Positions 14,913 through 24,040 are shown, counted from the stretch's first letter. The stretch is DNA of 64,000 nucleotides from Streptomyces sp. NBC_00572 (GCF_026341815.1 NZ_JAPENX010000001.1:186001-250000); one strand, 5' to 3'. Notes: generated by a model from the sequence alone, not told the origin. Numbers and translations: made by a program.

Positions 14913-17900
14913 CTACTTCTCGGTGACGCCCGCCGAGTCGAACGTGGCCACCTCGTGCATCGCGCGGGCCGCGCTCTGCACCAACGGGAGGGCGAGCAGG
15001 GCGCCCGTGCCCTCGCCGAGACGGAGGTCCAGGTCGACCAGGGGGCGCAGGCCCAGCTTGTTGAGCGCGGCCACGTGGCCCGGCTCGGCGCTGCGGTGAC
15101 CGGCGATGCAGGCCGCGAGCGACTCCGGTGCGATCGCGCGGGCCACCAGGGCCGCCGCGCCGGTGGACACGCCGTCGAGGATGACCGGGGTACGCAGGGA
15201 GGCCGCGCCCAGGATCAGGCCGACGAGGGCCGCGTGCTCCAGGCCGCCGATCGCCGACAGGACGCCGATCGGGTCCGCCGGGTCCGGCTTGTGCAGGTCG
15301 AGGGCGCGACGGACGACGTCCACCTTGCGGGCGTGCGTCTCGTCGTTGATGCCCGTGCCGCGGCCGGTGACCTCGGTCGGGTCGACGCCCGTGTAGACCG
15401 AGATCAGGGCGGCGGACGCGGTGGTGTTCGCGATGCCCATCTCGCCCGTGAGCAGGGCCTTGTTGCCGGCGGCGACCAGGTCCCTCGCCGTTTCGATGCC
15501 CACCTCGATCGCTGCCAGCACCTCGTCGCGGGTCATTGCGAGACCCGTGGTGAAGTCGGCGGTGCCGGGGCGGACCTTGCGGGGCAGGAGGCCCGGGGTG
15601 GCCGGGAGTTCGGAGGCCACGCCCACGTCGATGACGCAGACCTCCGCGCCCACCTGGTTGGCGAAGGCGTTGCAGACCGCTCCCCCGCCGAGGAAGTTGG
15701 CCACCATCTGGCCGGTGACCTCCTGCGGCCAGGGAGTCACGCCCTGGGCGTGGACACCGTGGTCGCCCGCGAAGATCGCGACGGCCGCCGGCTCCGGGAT
15801 CGGCGGCGGGCACACCCGGGAGAGTCCGGAGAGCTGCGCCGCGATGATCTCCAGCATGCCGAGCGCACCGGCGGGCTTGGTCATCCGCTTCTGGCGCTCC
15901 CACGCCTCGCCGAGCGCCTTGGCGTCCAGCGGGCGGATGTTGGCGATGGTCTCCTGGAGCAGGTCGTGCGGCTCCTCGCCGGGCAGGGCGCGGCGGCCGT
16001 ACGTCTCCTCGTGGACGACCCAGGCCAGCGGGCGTCGCTTGGACCAGCCCGCCTGCATCAGTTCGGGCTCCTCGGGGAACTCGTCGACGTAACCCACGCA
16101 GAGGTACGCGACCACTTCGAGGTGCTCGGGGAGGCCCAGGGTGCGGACCATCTCGCGCTCGTCGAAGAAGCTGACCCAGCCGACGCCGAGGCCCTCGGCG
16201 CGGGCGGCGAGCCAGAGGTTCTCGACGGCGAGCGCCGAGGAGTACGGGGCCATCTGCGGCTGCGTGTAGCGGCCGAGGGTGTGGCGGCCGCCGCGCGTGG
16301 GGTCGGCCGTCACGACGATGTTGACCGGGGTGTCGAGGATGGCCTCGATCTTCAGTTCCTTGAACTGCTTCGCCCGGGCCTTCGGCAGCGACTTGGCGTA
16401 GGCCTCGCGCTGTCGCTGGGCCAGCTCGTGCATCGTCTGCCGGGTCTCGGCGGAGCGGATGACGACGAAGTCCCAGGGCTGCGAGTGGCCGACGCTGGGG
16501 GCCGTGTGGGCGGCCTCCAGGACGCGGAGCAGCACCTCGTGCGGGATCGGGTCGGAGCGGAAGCCGTTGCGGATGTCGCGGCGCTCGCGCATCACGCGGA
16601 GGACGGCCTCGCGCTCGGCGTCGTCGTAGCCGGGGGCCGGGGCCGAGTTCGCGGCCTGGTCCGCGTCTTCGCCTTCGTCATCGTCTGTGGTGGCCGGGGT
16701 CGTCTCCACGTCAAGGGCGGGGGCGGCTTCCGTGGTGGCTTCGCCGTCCTGGAGCGCCTCGGGGGCGTCCGTGGGAGCGTCCGTCTGTGCGTCCGTGGAT
16801 GCGACGGGCTCTTCGGCCTCGGCCTGCTCGGTCTGCGCTGCCTCGATGCCGGGGGCCGCCTCGGCCTCCGGCGTCTGCTCGGGCAGGGCCTCGGGGGCGT
16901 CTTCCTCCGGGACGAACGGGATCTCTTCGGCGACCGCCTCCACGGGGGCCTCCTCCGGGAGCTGCTCCGTGAGGATCTGCACCTCGGGGGTCTGCACCTC
17001 GGCAGCCTGCTCCTCGGCGGCCTGACCCTCGGGGGCCTGGCCCTCGGGGGCCTGACCCTCGGGGGCCTGGCCCTCGGGGATGTGCTCCTCTGCCACGGCG
17101 GCGCCCGCGGCCGGGGCCTCGGAGGCGGCTTCGGCGGCGGGCTCCGTGGGCTCCTCCGGCTGCGGCTCGGCCACCGGGGCCTGCTCGGCTTCCGGAGTGT
17201 GTTCGGCTTCCGGAGTGTGCTCGGCCTCGGCCTCGGGTACGGCGACGGGCTCCTCCGGCTCCGCCGTCGCGGGCGCGGGGGCCTCGGCCGTCGGCTCGCC
17301 CTCGCGCGGGGCGGGGACGGTGACCTGGGCTTCGGGCGTCTCCACCGGAGCCTCGGGAGCGGGCTCCGTGACCACGACCTGGGCCTCGGGGGCCGTCTCG
17401 GGCTCGGCCGGCTCGTCCTGCTCGGGCGCGGGAGCCGCCTCGGGCGCCGGGATCGGGGCCAGGTGGGGGGTCGTCGGGACGTTGCCCTCGACCTGGACGA
17501 ACTGCCCGCTCTGCGGGACGACCGTTTCTGCGGGGAACGCGGCGGCCTGCGGGGCCACGGGCTCCTCCGGCTGCGGGGCCCACGGCTCGGCGCTCTGCGG
17601 CGCGAGCTGCTGGTCCTGCGCGATCTCGAAGTACTCGGGGCCGGTGGTCGGCGGGCCCGGATTGCGTACCGGCATCGGCACGGGGCCGGTGGCCACGAGC
17701 GATTCGGGGACGGGTGCGGGCAGCGGAGCCGGGGCGGGCGCCGCGGCGGGGCCGCGGTCGGCCAGCGAGAGCACGACGCCGCCGGCCTCGGGCACGGCCG
17801 GACCCATGTGCAGCGGGCGGCGCGCGGGCTGCGGGGCGGAGGCCGGGGCGGGCGGGGGCATCCGGACGCCGCCGAGGTCGACGGAGCCGGAGTCGCGGCC

Positions 17901-18572
17901 CGCGGCCTCGTGCGCGCCGGTGTCGAGGATGCCGGGCTCGTAGCCGTGGTCGGTGTGCGTCGCCGGCTCCTGCGGGGCCACGGGAACGCCGTGGGCGGGG
18001 GTGCCGGTGAGCTGGTCCAGGGGGACGCCGTGGGCGGGGGTGCCCGTCGGCTGGTCCACCGGGACGCCGTGCGCCGGAGTGCCGGTCGGCTGGTCCAGGG
18101 GGACGCCGTGGGCCGGGGTGCCGGTGAGCGGGACGCCGTGCGCCGGGGTGCCCAGCGGTACGCCCTGCGGCGGGGTCTGGTGCTGGGGGGCCGTGAGGAC
18201 GTCGGCGAGGGCGACGGAGTCCAGCGGTGCCGTCAGCGGGTCCGGCAGGGGGTCGGTGAGCGGGTCACTCATCGCCGGCGCCTCCTGGTGCGGGGCGGCC
18301 GCGTGCGGCGTGCCCTGGTGGGGTGCCGACTGGTTCGGGACCATGGGTGCCGCCGGCGGCGGCACGGCGACCGGCGGTGCGGGCGCGATGCCCGGCGGGT
18401 GCTCGCTCCAGGCGCCCTGGGCGCCCGGCATCAGAAGCAGGTCGTCGTCCTCGGTGGTGTGCTCGGAGGGGTCCAGGAAGGTGTACGCGCCCGGTGCGGG
18501 GATGCCCGGCTGCTCGACCATGCCTGCGTTCTCCGGCAGCCCCTCGCCCGGGACCTGGCCGGTGTCCGTCAT
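14913..18572 (-). CDS. cobT: BluB-CobT fusion with long disordered N-terminus
   Basis: A protein of 1219 residues with three regions. Residues about 1-645 are low-complexity (Pro, Ala, Glu, Gln) with tandem G-T-P-A-H-G-V-P and E-G-Q-A-P repeats and no globular signature. About 648-865 is a nitroreductase-fold BluB-like domain (RERRDIRNGF, APSVGHSQPWDFVVI, GVGWVSFFDEREM, LCVGYVDEFPEEPE). About 868-1219 is CobT (KPAGALGMLEIIAAQL, FAGDHGVHAQGVTPWP, GEMGIANTTASAAL, TGRGTGI, ending EGTGALLALPLVQSA). BluB makes 5,6-dimethylbenzimidazole from FMN; CobT activates it with nicotinate mononucleotide for the lower ligand of cobalamin. The fusion would hand the product on directly. It lies in a cobalamin gene group. 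Confidence 0.9.
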   Translation of the reverse strand: MTDTGQVPGEGLPENAGMVEQPGIPAPGAYTFLDPSEHTTEDDDLLLMPGAQGAWSEHPPGIAPAPPVAVPPPAAPMVPNQSAPHQGTPHAAAPHQEAPAMSDPLTDPLPDPLTAPLDSVALADVLTAPQHQTPPQGVPLGTPAHGVPLTGTPAHGVPLDQPTGTPAHGVPVDQPTGTPAHGVPLDQLTGTPAHGVPVAPQEPATHTDHGYEPGILDTGAHEAAGRDSGSVDLGGVRMPPPAPASAPQPARRPLHMGPAVPEAGGVVLSLADRGPAAAPAPAPLPAPVPESLVATGPVPMPVRNPGPPTTGPEYFEIAQDQQLAPQSAEPWAPQPEEPVAPQAAAFPAETVVPQSGQFVQVEGNVPTTPHLAPIPAPEAAPAPEQDEPAEPETAPEAQVVVTEPAPEAPVETPEAQVTVPAPREGEPTAEAPAPATAEPEEPVAVPEAEAEHTPEAEHTPEAEQAPVAEPQPEEPTEPAAEAASEAPAAGAAVAEEHIPEGQAPEGQAPEGQAPEGQAAEEQAAEVQTPEVQILTEQLPEEAPVEAVAEEIPFVPEEDAPEALPEQTPEAEAAPGIEAAQTEQAEAEEPVASTDAQTDAPTDAPEALQDGEATTEAAPALDVETTPATTDDDEGEDADQAANSAPAPGYDDAEREAVLRVMRERRDIRNGFRSDPIPHEVLLRVLEAAHTAPSVGHSQPWDFVVIRSAETRQTMHELAQRQREAYAKSLPKARAKQFKELKIEAILDTPVNIVVTADPTRGGRHTLGRYTQPQMAPYSSALAVENLWLAARAEGLGVGWVSFFDEREMVRTLGLPEHLEVVAYLCVGYVDEFPEEPELMQAGWSKRRPLAWVVHEETYGRRALPGEEPHDLLQETIANIRPLDAKALGEAWERQKRMTKPAGALGMLEIIAAQLSGLSRVCPPPIPEPAAVAIFAGDHGVHAQGVTPWPQEVTGQMVANFLGGGAVCNAFANQVGAEVCVIDVGVASELPATPGLLPRKVRPGTADFTTGLAMTRDEVLAAIEVGIETARDLVAAGNKALLTGEMGIANTTASAALISVYTGVDPTEVTGRGTGINDETHARKVDVVRRALDLHKPDPADPIGVLSAIGGLEHAALVGLILGAASLRTPVILDGVSTGAAALVARAIAPESLAACIAGHRSAEPGHVAALNKLGLRPLVDLDLRLGEGTGALLALPLVQSAARAMHEVATFDSAGVTEK
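16990..17085 (-). repeat. Short tandem repeats encoding E-G-Q-A-P
   Basis: About 15-bp units (gcctgaccctcgggg and variants) in the disordered part of the cobT fusion gene encode repeated E-G-Q-A-P and degenerate E-E-Q-A-A copies. Confidence 0.65.
17982..18160 (-). repeat. 39-bp tandem repeats encoding G-T-P-A-H-G-V-P-x-D-Q-x-T
   Basis: Four units begin at 17982, 18021, 18060 and 18099, followed by shortened units that begin near 18129. They encode 13-residue repeats in the disordered N-terminus of the BluB-CobT protein. The near identity between units suggests recent expansion by slippage or recombination. Confidence 0.8.
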
Positions 18573-18930
18573 GCGTACCCCTCGCCCATCGCTTGTGCTC
18601 CTTCAGACCTGCGCCCATCGACAAGAACGAGCGCGTGCGCCGCGCGGCACGAAGGACACGCGGACACCCACACATTGTCGCGGCCCCGGGCCTCCGTGGC
18701 ATGGAGATTCGCCACGGTGCGCTGTGGACTGCGCCACGTCGCGCGGTCCCCCCTTGTCGCGTACCACGTCAGCGGCGCAATGTGGCCACCAATTCAGGAC
18801 ATTGACGAACGAAGCGCCGAACATCCGGATGCGGTACAACAATCGGCCAGCCTACCTGGCCCGGCGGGCGGCCTGGTCACGGGTGGGGTGGCCCCCTGGG
18901 GCCGGTCCGACCGTGATCGGCCGGGCACCC
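18573..18930. other. 358-bp region between cobT fusion and cobL
   Basis: Upstream sequence of the fusion gene. I see no ORF with a ribosome site and none of the conserved blocks of a cobalamin riboswitch on the minus strand. A 10-bp palindrome catccggatg lies at about 18825. Base composition dips locally (gaacatccggatgcggtacaa), as is typical for a promoter region, but -35/-10 elements could not be fixed. Confidence 0.4.
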
Positions 18931-20163
18931 CTAGGCGTGGGGGGTGTCGCTCCTGCGGCCGGACAGCAGGAAGACGACCGAACGCTCGCGTTCCGACCAG
19001 TCGTCCGGGTCGAGCCCGACGGTCTGCAGGAGGAGGGTCTCGACGGTGTAGCCGCCGTCGGCGAGGGCGGTGCCGATCGCCTCGGCCTCGTCGCGGGTGG
19101 AGGCGTGGGCGACGATGCGCTCGGGACGCCGGTCGGTGCAGGCGGTGACGACGGGAACCCCGCCGGCCGCGATCCGTACGACATCGGGTTCGGGCAGGTT
19201 CTCCAGGACGTGCGGGGCCCGGCCGGGGACGGTCTGGAGGGGTACGCCGTGGCGGCGGGCGGCCTGCTCGGTGCGGGCGCAGGCGGCCGGGTCGGTGTCC
19301 ACGGCGATGACGGCGGCGCCGAAGCGGGCGGCCTCGACGGAGAAGGCGCCGCCCGCGCAGCCGATGTCCCAGACGAGGTCGCCGGTGCGGGGCCCGAGGC
19401 GGGCGAGCTGGGCGGCGCGCAGGGACGGGTCCTCGCCCGCGCCGGTCCGGGCGCCGCGCGCGGCGGGGTCGTACTCCGCCGCGGGCAGGCCCCAGCCGCG
19501 GACCGGGGGCGCCGCCGGGTCCTGGCCCATCAGCCAGGGGGCGGCGGGGGTGCCGCCCGCGGTGCCGCCGATGACGAGGACGACGTTCGGGTCGCGCCAG
19601 ACGTGGTCGGCGGCCTTGTCGGAGGTGAGGACGGAAACCTGTTCGCGGTCGGTGCCGAGTTCCTCGCAGACGACGAAGGTGCGGTGGACGCCGTCGAGGA
19701 GGAGCGCGAGTTCGGCGGGTCCGGCGCCCGGCGAGGTGAGGACGGCGACCTTGGGGTGGGCGCGGCAGACGTTGACGGCGCGGCGCAGGGTGCGCTGGTG
19801 GGCGACGACGATCCGGGCGTCCTCCCAGGGCATCCCGGCGCGGGCGAAGGCGGCGGCGACGGAGGAGACGGCGGGGACGACCTCGACTTCGAGGCCGTGC
19901 TCGGGAGCGCGCAGGGTGCGGACGACGCCGAAGAAGCCGGGGTCGCCGTCGGCGAGGACGACGGCGGTGCCGCGGTGGCCGGCGATGCGGCGGGCGGCGA
20001 GGTCGACGCTGCCGAGGCGGATGCGTTCGGCGCCGGGTGGGACCTCGGGCAGCGCCAGGTGGTGGGCGGCGCCCGCCACCAGGGTGGCGGCGGAGAGCGC
20101 GGACCGGGCCGACGCGGTGAGGGGCGAGCCGTCCCAGCCGATCACCGTGACGCGGTCGGCCAT
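18931..20163 (-). CDS. cobL: Precorrin-6Y C5,15-methyltransferase (decarboxylating)
   Basis: A protein of 410 residues fusing the CbiE and CbiT activities. The N-terminal tetrapyrrole methylase domain (about 1-205) has VTVIGWDGSPL, VLADGDPGFFGVVR and VPAVSSVAAAFARAGMPWEDA. The C-terminal class I methyltransferase domain (about 225-400) has GDLVWDIGCAGGAFSVEAARFGAAVIAVDTD and ends ERERSVVFLLSGRR. It methylates C5 and C15 and decarboxylates the C12 acetate of precorrin-6Y in the aerobic cobalamin pathway. Other pathway genes are not in the window. ATG 20163 gives the conserved MADRVTVIG start. Confidence 0.93.
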   Translation of the reverse strand: MADRVTVIGWDGSPLTASARSALSAATLVAGAAHHLALPEVPPGAERIRLGSVDLAARRIAGHRGTAVVLADGDPGFFGVVRTLRAPEHGLEVEVVPAVSSVAAAFARAGMPWEDARIVVAHQRTLRRAVNVCRAHPKVAVLTSPGAGPAELALLLDGVHRTFVVCEELGTDREQVSVLTSDKAADHVWRDPNVVLVIGGTAGGTPAAPWLMGQDPAAPPVRGWGLPAAEYDPAARGARTGAGEDPSLRAAQLARLGPRTGDLVWDIGCAGGAFSVEAARFGAAVIAVDTDPAACARTEQAARRHGVPLQTVPGRAPHVLENLPEPDVVRIAAGGVPVVTACTDRRPERIVAHASTRDEAEAIGTALADGGYTVETLLLQTVGLDPDDWSERERSVVFLLSGRRSDTPHA

Positions 20164-20230
20164 TCGTCGTCTCCTGGTGTCGTCGCAGGTCGGGGGCGTG
20201 CCGAGCGTACCCCGGGTGGCGGTCCGGGGC

Positions 20231-20866
20231 TCAGCTCCAGTCGGTGTACGAGGAGTATCCGGCCTCGGCCATCTGGTCGGCGACGCCGTCGAGGTCCTCG
20301 GGGAGGAGGCCCCAGACGATGAAGTCGGTGCGCAGATCGGTCCAGCTGCCGTCCTCGGTGCGGGTGCGGGCTATGCAGGCGTTGCGCAGGACGCCTTCGC
20401 TGATGCAGCCGATCTTCTGGGCGACCTGCTGGGAGGCGGTGTTGTCGGCGGCGGTGCGCAGTTCGAGGCGCTCGAACTTCTGGGCGCCGAAGAGCCACTG
20501 GGCGGTGGCGAGGGCGGCTTCGGAGGCGTATCCCTCGCCGCGGGCCCAGGGGGCGACGATGTAGGAGAGTTCGGTGGAGCGGACCTTCCAGTCGGTCTTG
20601 GCCAACTGGATGACGCCGACCAGGCGCTGGGTGAGGAACTCGGTGACGGCGAGGTCGATGCCCCGGCCTGCGGCGCGTTCGGTGGGCGCGTACTCGGTGA
20701 TCCAGCGGCGGGCCGCGGCCTCGGTGAAGGGCTGGGGCACCGCGGTCCAGGCGCCGACGAGTTCGTCGTTCATCATCTCGGCGAGGGCGGGGGCGTCGGC
20801 CTCTTCGAATGCGCGCAGCACCAACCGGTCCGTGTTGATGGAGATGTCCGGAAAGGTGGTAGTCAT
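20231..20866 (-). CDS. GNAT acetyltransferase (RimJ/RimL-like)
   Basis: A protein of 211 residues from ATG 20866, chosen for a GGAG 8 nt upstream; a second ATG at 20878 is in frame. RimJ/L-type hallmarks are TDRLVLRAFEEADAPAL near residue 11, ELSYIVAPWARGEGYASEAA near 100 (acetyl-CoA loop R-G-E-G-Y-A), and FERLELRTAADNTASQQVAQKIGCISEGVLRN. Members acetylate N-termini of ribosomal proteins, antibiotics or other amines; substrate unknown. It follows the met operon terminator on the same strand. Confidence 0.87.
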   Translation of the reverse strand: MTTTFPDISINTDRLVLRAFEEADAPALAEMMNDELVGAWTAVPQPFTEAAARRWITEYAPTERAAGRGIDLAVTEFLTQRLVGVIQLAKTDWKVRSTELSYIVAPWARGEGYASEAALATAQWLFGAQKFERLELRTAADNTASQQVAQKIGCISEGVLRNACIARTRTEDGSWTDLRTDFIVWGLLPEDLDGVADQMAEAGYSSYTDWS

Positions 20867-20971
20867 GCGCAGCTCCATGCCGTGGACCGTCCGAATCGAC
20901 CGTGAACGCACAGCATGCAGCATGTGGGCGCCGGTGCGCATGGCCGGGTCGGTGTCGGGTGGGGGTGTGGC

Positions 20972-21009
20972 GAAGGCCCCGCGCACCGGACGGGGTGCGG
21001 GGGGCCTTC
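20972..21009 (-). terminator. Terminator of the metNIQ operon
   Basis: gaaggccccgcgcacc pairs with ggtgcggggggccttc (one mismatch plus length difference), about 55 bp past the metQ stop. Confidence 0.75.
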
Positions 21010-21062
21010 TGCTCAAGGACTGTACGGGGGAGCCGGTCTGACGGTCCCTCGGACGCGGGAGT

Positions 21063-21920
21063 CTACTCGGCGGCGCCGAAGGCCGGGACGACCGAGCCCT
21101 TGTAGGTGTCCTCGATGTACTTCTTCACCTCGGGCGAGTTGAGGAGCTTGGCGAGCTTCTGCACGCGGGCGTCCTTCTCGTTGCCCTCCTTGACGGCGAG
21201 GAAGTTGGCGTACGGGTTGCCGTCGGCCTTCTCCAGGGCGATGGCGTCCTTCGCCGGCGAGAGCTTGGCCTCGATGGCGTAGTTGCCGTTGATGACGGCG
21301 GCGTCCACGTCGTTCAGGGCGCGGGGCACGGTGGCGGCCTCCAGCTCCTTGAACTCCAGGCCCTTCTTGTCGGTGATGTCGGAGATCTTGGCGTTGGTGC
21401 CGACGCCCGGCTTGATGGTGATCAGGCCGTTCTCGGCGAGCAGCTGGAGCGCGCGGCCGCCGTTGGTGGTGTCGTTGGGGACGGCGATGGTCTGGCCCGC
21501 CTTGATGTCCTTCACCGACTTGATGTTCTTGGAGTAGAGGCCCAGCGGCTCCAGGTGGACGTTGACCACCGGGACGATGTGGGTGCTGTTCTTCTTGTTG
21601 AAGTCGTCGAGGTACGGCTTGTGCTGGAAGAAGTTGGCGTCGACCTGGCCGGTCTCGGTGGCGGTGTTCGGCAGGACGTAGTCCGTGAACTCCTTCACCT
21701 CCAGCTTCAGGCCGGCCTTCTCGGCCAGGTTGTCCTTGACGTAGTTGAGGATGTCGGCGTGCGGCGTCGGGGACGCGGCGACGACGAGGGCCTTGGAGGC
21801 GTCTCCGGAGCCGGCCGAGTCCTTGGACCCGGGGTCCGAGGAGGTGCCGCAGGCGCTGAGGCCGAGGGCGAGGGCGGCTGCGGTGGCGATACCGGCGGTG
21901 AGCTTGATGTTCTTACGCAC
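21063..21920 (-). CDS. metQ: Methionine-binding lipoprotein MetQ
   Basis: A protein of 285 residues, NlpA/MetQ family. The lipoprotein signal KLTAGIATAAALALGLSAC has a lipobox L-S-A-C giving a lipidated Cys near residue 26. The mature part contains LVVAASPTPHADILNYVKD, ETGQVDANFFQHKPYLDDFNKK, VHLEPLGLYS, IAVPNDTTNGGRALQLL and AVINGNYAIEA, all typical of MetQ methionine-binding proteins. GTG 21920 has AGAGG about 10 nt upstream. It is the last gene of metN-metI-metQ. It sits on the outer face of the membrane and delivers Met (possibly also related thiols) to MetI. Confidence 0.94.
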   Translation of the reverse strand: MRKNIKLTAGIATAAALALGLSACGTSSDPGSKDSAGSGDASKALVVAASPTPHADILNYVKDNLAEKAGLKLEVKEFTDYVLPNTATETGQVDANFFQHKPYLDDFNKKNSTHIVPVVNVHLEPLGLYSKNIKSVKDIKAGQTIAVPNDTTNGGRALQLLAENGLITIKPGVGTNAKISDITDKKGLEFKELEAATVPRALNDVDAAVINGNYAIEAKLSPAKDAIALEKADGNPYANFLAVKEGNEKDARVQKLAKLLNSPEVKKYIEDTYKGSVVPAFGAAE

Positions 21921-22012
21921 GAAGAGTGCCTCTTTCCGGTGGAGCGGTGGTCGCCTGGACAACAAGTCCGGGCTGTTCTTCGAAGGACGAAGTCTGGGGT
22001 GGCCGGGGGGCG

Positions 22013-22681
22013 TTACGCGGTACGGCCCCGGCGGGCGAGGAGTCGTACGACTCCGTCGCCGATGAGCTGGACGACGGTCACGATCAGGACCAGGACGACC
22101 ACGGTGACGAGCATGAACGTGGTGTCGAAGCGCTGGTATCCGTAGGTGACGGCCTTGGAGCCGAGGCCCTCGCCGCCGACCGCGCCGGCCATCGCGGAGT
22201 AGCCGATGAGGACGATGACCGTGGTGGTGACGCCCGAGATCAGCGAGGGCAGGGCCTGCGGGAGCAGCACCTTGCGCACGATGGTGGGGATCCCGCCGCC
22301 CATGGCCTGGACGGCTTCGACGAGCCCGTGGTCGACCTCGCGGATCGAGGTCTCGACGAGGCGCGCGAAGAAGGGGATGGCGCCGATGGCGAGGGGCACG
22401 ATCATCGCGGTCGGGCCGATGAAGGTGCCGACGACGAGGGTGGTAAACGGGATCAGGGCGATCAGCAGGATGATGAAGGGCAGCGAACGCCCGATGTTCA
22501 CGATCGCACCGACGACCTTGTTCACCGGCAGGTTCTGCAGCAGGCCGCCCTTGTCCGTGAGAACGAGGAGGATGCCGAGCGGCAGGCCGCCGAGCACGGT
22601 GACGACGGTGGCCCAGAGGACCATGTAGAGGGTGTCGACGGTGCCCTGCTCCAGCAGTGGCTGCATCTCGGACCAGGTCAC
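22013..22681 (-). CDS. metI: Methionine ABC transporter permease MetI
   Basis: A protein of 222 residues with five hydrophobic segments. The EAA-type coupling loop is REVDHGLVEAVQAMGGGIPTIVRKVLLP at about 122-150. The typical start is WSEMQPLLEQGTVDTLYMVLWATVV. The GTG at 22681 overlaps the metN stop by 4 bp (GTGA), so translation is coupled. Confidence 0.94.
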   Translation of the reverse strand: MTWSEMQPLLEQGTVDTLYMVLWATVVTVLGGLPLGILLVLTDKGGLLQNLPVNKVVGAIVNIGRSLPFIILLIALIPFTTLVVGTFIGPTAMIVPLAIGAIPFFARLVETSIREVDHGLVEAVQAMGGGIPTIVRKVLLPQALPSLISGVTTTVIVLIGYSAMAGAVGGEGLGSKAVTYGYQRFDTTFMLVTVVVLVLIVTVVQLIGDGVVRLLARRGRTA

Positions 22682-23760
22682 TTGGCACCTTCCTTCACGA
22701 GCAGGGTCGCCGTGTCCTGGACAACCGTTTCTTCGGTAAGCGTCTCCTCGACGACCTCGACCTGGAGGCCCTGCTCGCGCAGGAAGCCGACCGGGACGAC
22801 GTTGTCCTCGTACCGCCCGGGCAGTTCGATCCGCATCCGGCCGATCTGCTTGCCGCCGACGGTGTCCATCGCCGCCCCGAGGATCGAGATGTCGATGTTG
22901 TACGTGCGGGAGAGCTGCGAGATGACGGGCTGGGTCGCGGCGTCGCCGTGGAAGGTGACGTCGACGACCGTGCGGTCGGGGCCGGTGTGGGCGCCGCTGA
23001 CCGGGAAGAGCTCGGCCGCCAGCTGGGAGCCGGGGGTGGCGAGCAGTTCGCCGACGGTGCCGGTCTCGACGACGCGGCCGTACTGCATGAGCGCGGCGGA
23101 GTCGCAGATCGTCTTCACGACGTCCATCTCGTGGGTGATGAGCAGGACGGTCAGGCCGAGCTGCTGGTTGAGGTCGCGCAGCAGCTGGAGGATGGAGCGG
23201 GTGGTCTCCGGGTCGAGGGCGCTGGTGGCCTCGTCGGAGAGCAGGACCTTGGGCTTGCCGGCGAGGGCGCGGGCGATGCCGACGCGCTGCTTCTGACCGC
23301 CGGAGAGCTGTCCGGGGTAGGACTTGGCCTTGTCGGCGAGGCCGACCAGGTCGAGGAGTTCGAGGGCGCGGCGGGAACGCTCGGCGCCCGAGACGCCCAG
23401 GATCTCCAGGGGAAGTTCGATGTTGTCCTTCACCGTGCGGGAGGACAGCAGGTTGAAGTGCTGGAAGACCATGCCGATGCTGCTGCGCGCCCGGCGCAGG
23501 TCCTTGCCCGCCCGGCGGCCCTTGCCGGCGAGTGCGGTGAGGTCGACGCCGTCGACGGTCACGGTGCCGGAGGTGGGGCGCTCCAGGAGGTTGACGCAGC
23601 GGATGAGCGAGGACTTGCCGGCGCCGCTCTGGCCGATCACGCCGAACACCTCGCCCTCGCGGACGTGGAGGTCGACACCGTCCAGAGCGGTGACCTGGCG
23701 GCCGCGCGACTCGTAGACCTTGGTCAGGCCCGAAGTGGTGATCACAGGGGTTTCCGTCAC
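22678..23760 (-). CDS. metN: Methionine ABC transporter ATPase MetN
   Basis: A protein of 360 residues from GTG 23760; a GTG at 23793 and later starts are possible and none has a good SD. Walker A is GQSGAGKSS, the signature is YPGQLSGGQKQRVGIARAL, Walker B is VLLSDEATSALD, and the switch His is LLITHEMDVV. The C-terminal region from about 275 (DRTVVDVTFHGDAATQPVISQLSRTYNIDISIL) is a NIL domain, which in MetN binds methionine and inhibits the importer when internal Met is high. So both feedback at the protein level and leader-peptide control upstream are suggested. Confidence 0.94.
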   Translation of the reverse strand: MTETPVITTSGLTKVYESRGRQVTALDGVDLHVREGEVFGVIGQSGAGKSSLIRCVNLLERPTSGTVTVDGVDLTALAGKGRRAGKDLRRARSSIGMVFQHFNLLSSRTVKDNIELPLEILGVSGAERSRRALELLDLVGLADKAKSYPGQLSGGQKQRVGIARALAGKPKVLLSDEATSALDPETTRSILQLLRDLNQQLGLTVLLITHEMDVVKTICDSAALMQYGRVVETGTVGELLATPGSQLAAELFPVSGAHTGPDRTVVDVTFHGDAATQPVISQLSRTYNIDISILGAAMDTVGGKQIGRMRIELPGRYEDNVVPVGFLREQGLQVEVVEETLTEETVVQDTATLLVKEGAK

Positions 23761-23953
23761 TGTCGAGTGCGCGACGCGGGGTCCGTCGTGCACGGGGCAT
23801 TCGTCTTCGGACAGTCAGGCGCACGGAGGCCGCTCCGGCGGGTGGCCGGGAGTCGGCGGTGCGCGGGGGCGGGCACGGTCCGCCGCCGGAAGGCGGGAGG
23901 AACGGCACGGCCGTCGGGTCTCGCTTCGGGGCGCGAAACTCAGGCGGGGGCCC

Positions 23954-24040
23954 TCAGAAGGCGCACATTCGACACATACAACGAGCACCGGGCGTGATGA
24001 TCGCCTCGGTCGCAAGGGTGCGGCTGCTCGTCGTGGTCAT
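23954..24040 (-). CDS. Putative Cys/Met-rich leader peptide of metNIQ
   Basis: A 28-codon ORF beginning MTTTSSRTLATEAIITPG and ending ARCMCRMCAF, that is three Cys and two Met codons in the last eight sense codons. It ends about 190 bp before metN on the same strand. No SD is visible before the ATG, so the message may be leaderless. Short leader peptides with a C-terminal cluster of Cys codons upstream of sulfur-metabolism genes are known in actinobacteria, where ribosome stalling controls downstream expression. The inter-region holds hairpin-forming sequence (gtttcgc/gcgagac; ccgccttccggcgg). Stalling on scarce charged tRNA-Cys or tRNA-Met is an inference. Confidence 0.65.
   Translation of the reverse strand: MTTTSSRTLATEAIITPGARCMCRMCAF

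Noticed and set aside
18573-18930. Possible cobalamin riboswitch upstream of the BluB-CobT gene
   Set aside because: I looked on the minus strand for the conserved B12-box blocks and paired elements and did not find them. A covariance-model search would settle it.
14808-19148. A 1446-codon plus-strand frame opposite the BluB-CobT gene
   Set aside because: Shadow of the minus-strand gene, which has three recognisable regions and repeats consistent with its own frame. The plus-strand translation is low-complexity Gly/Arg/Leu.
23761-23953. SAM riboswitch upstream of metN
   Set aside because: No S-box-like conserved core or kink-turn pattern is visible. The leader peptide with hairpins explains the region better. 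A covariance-model search is still worthwhile.
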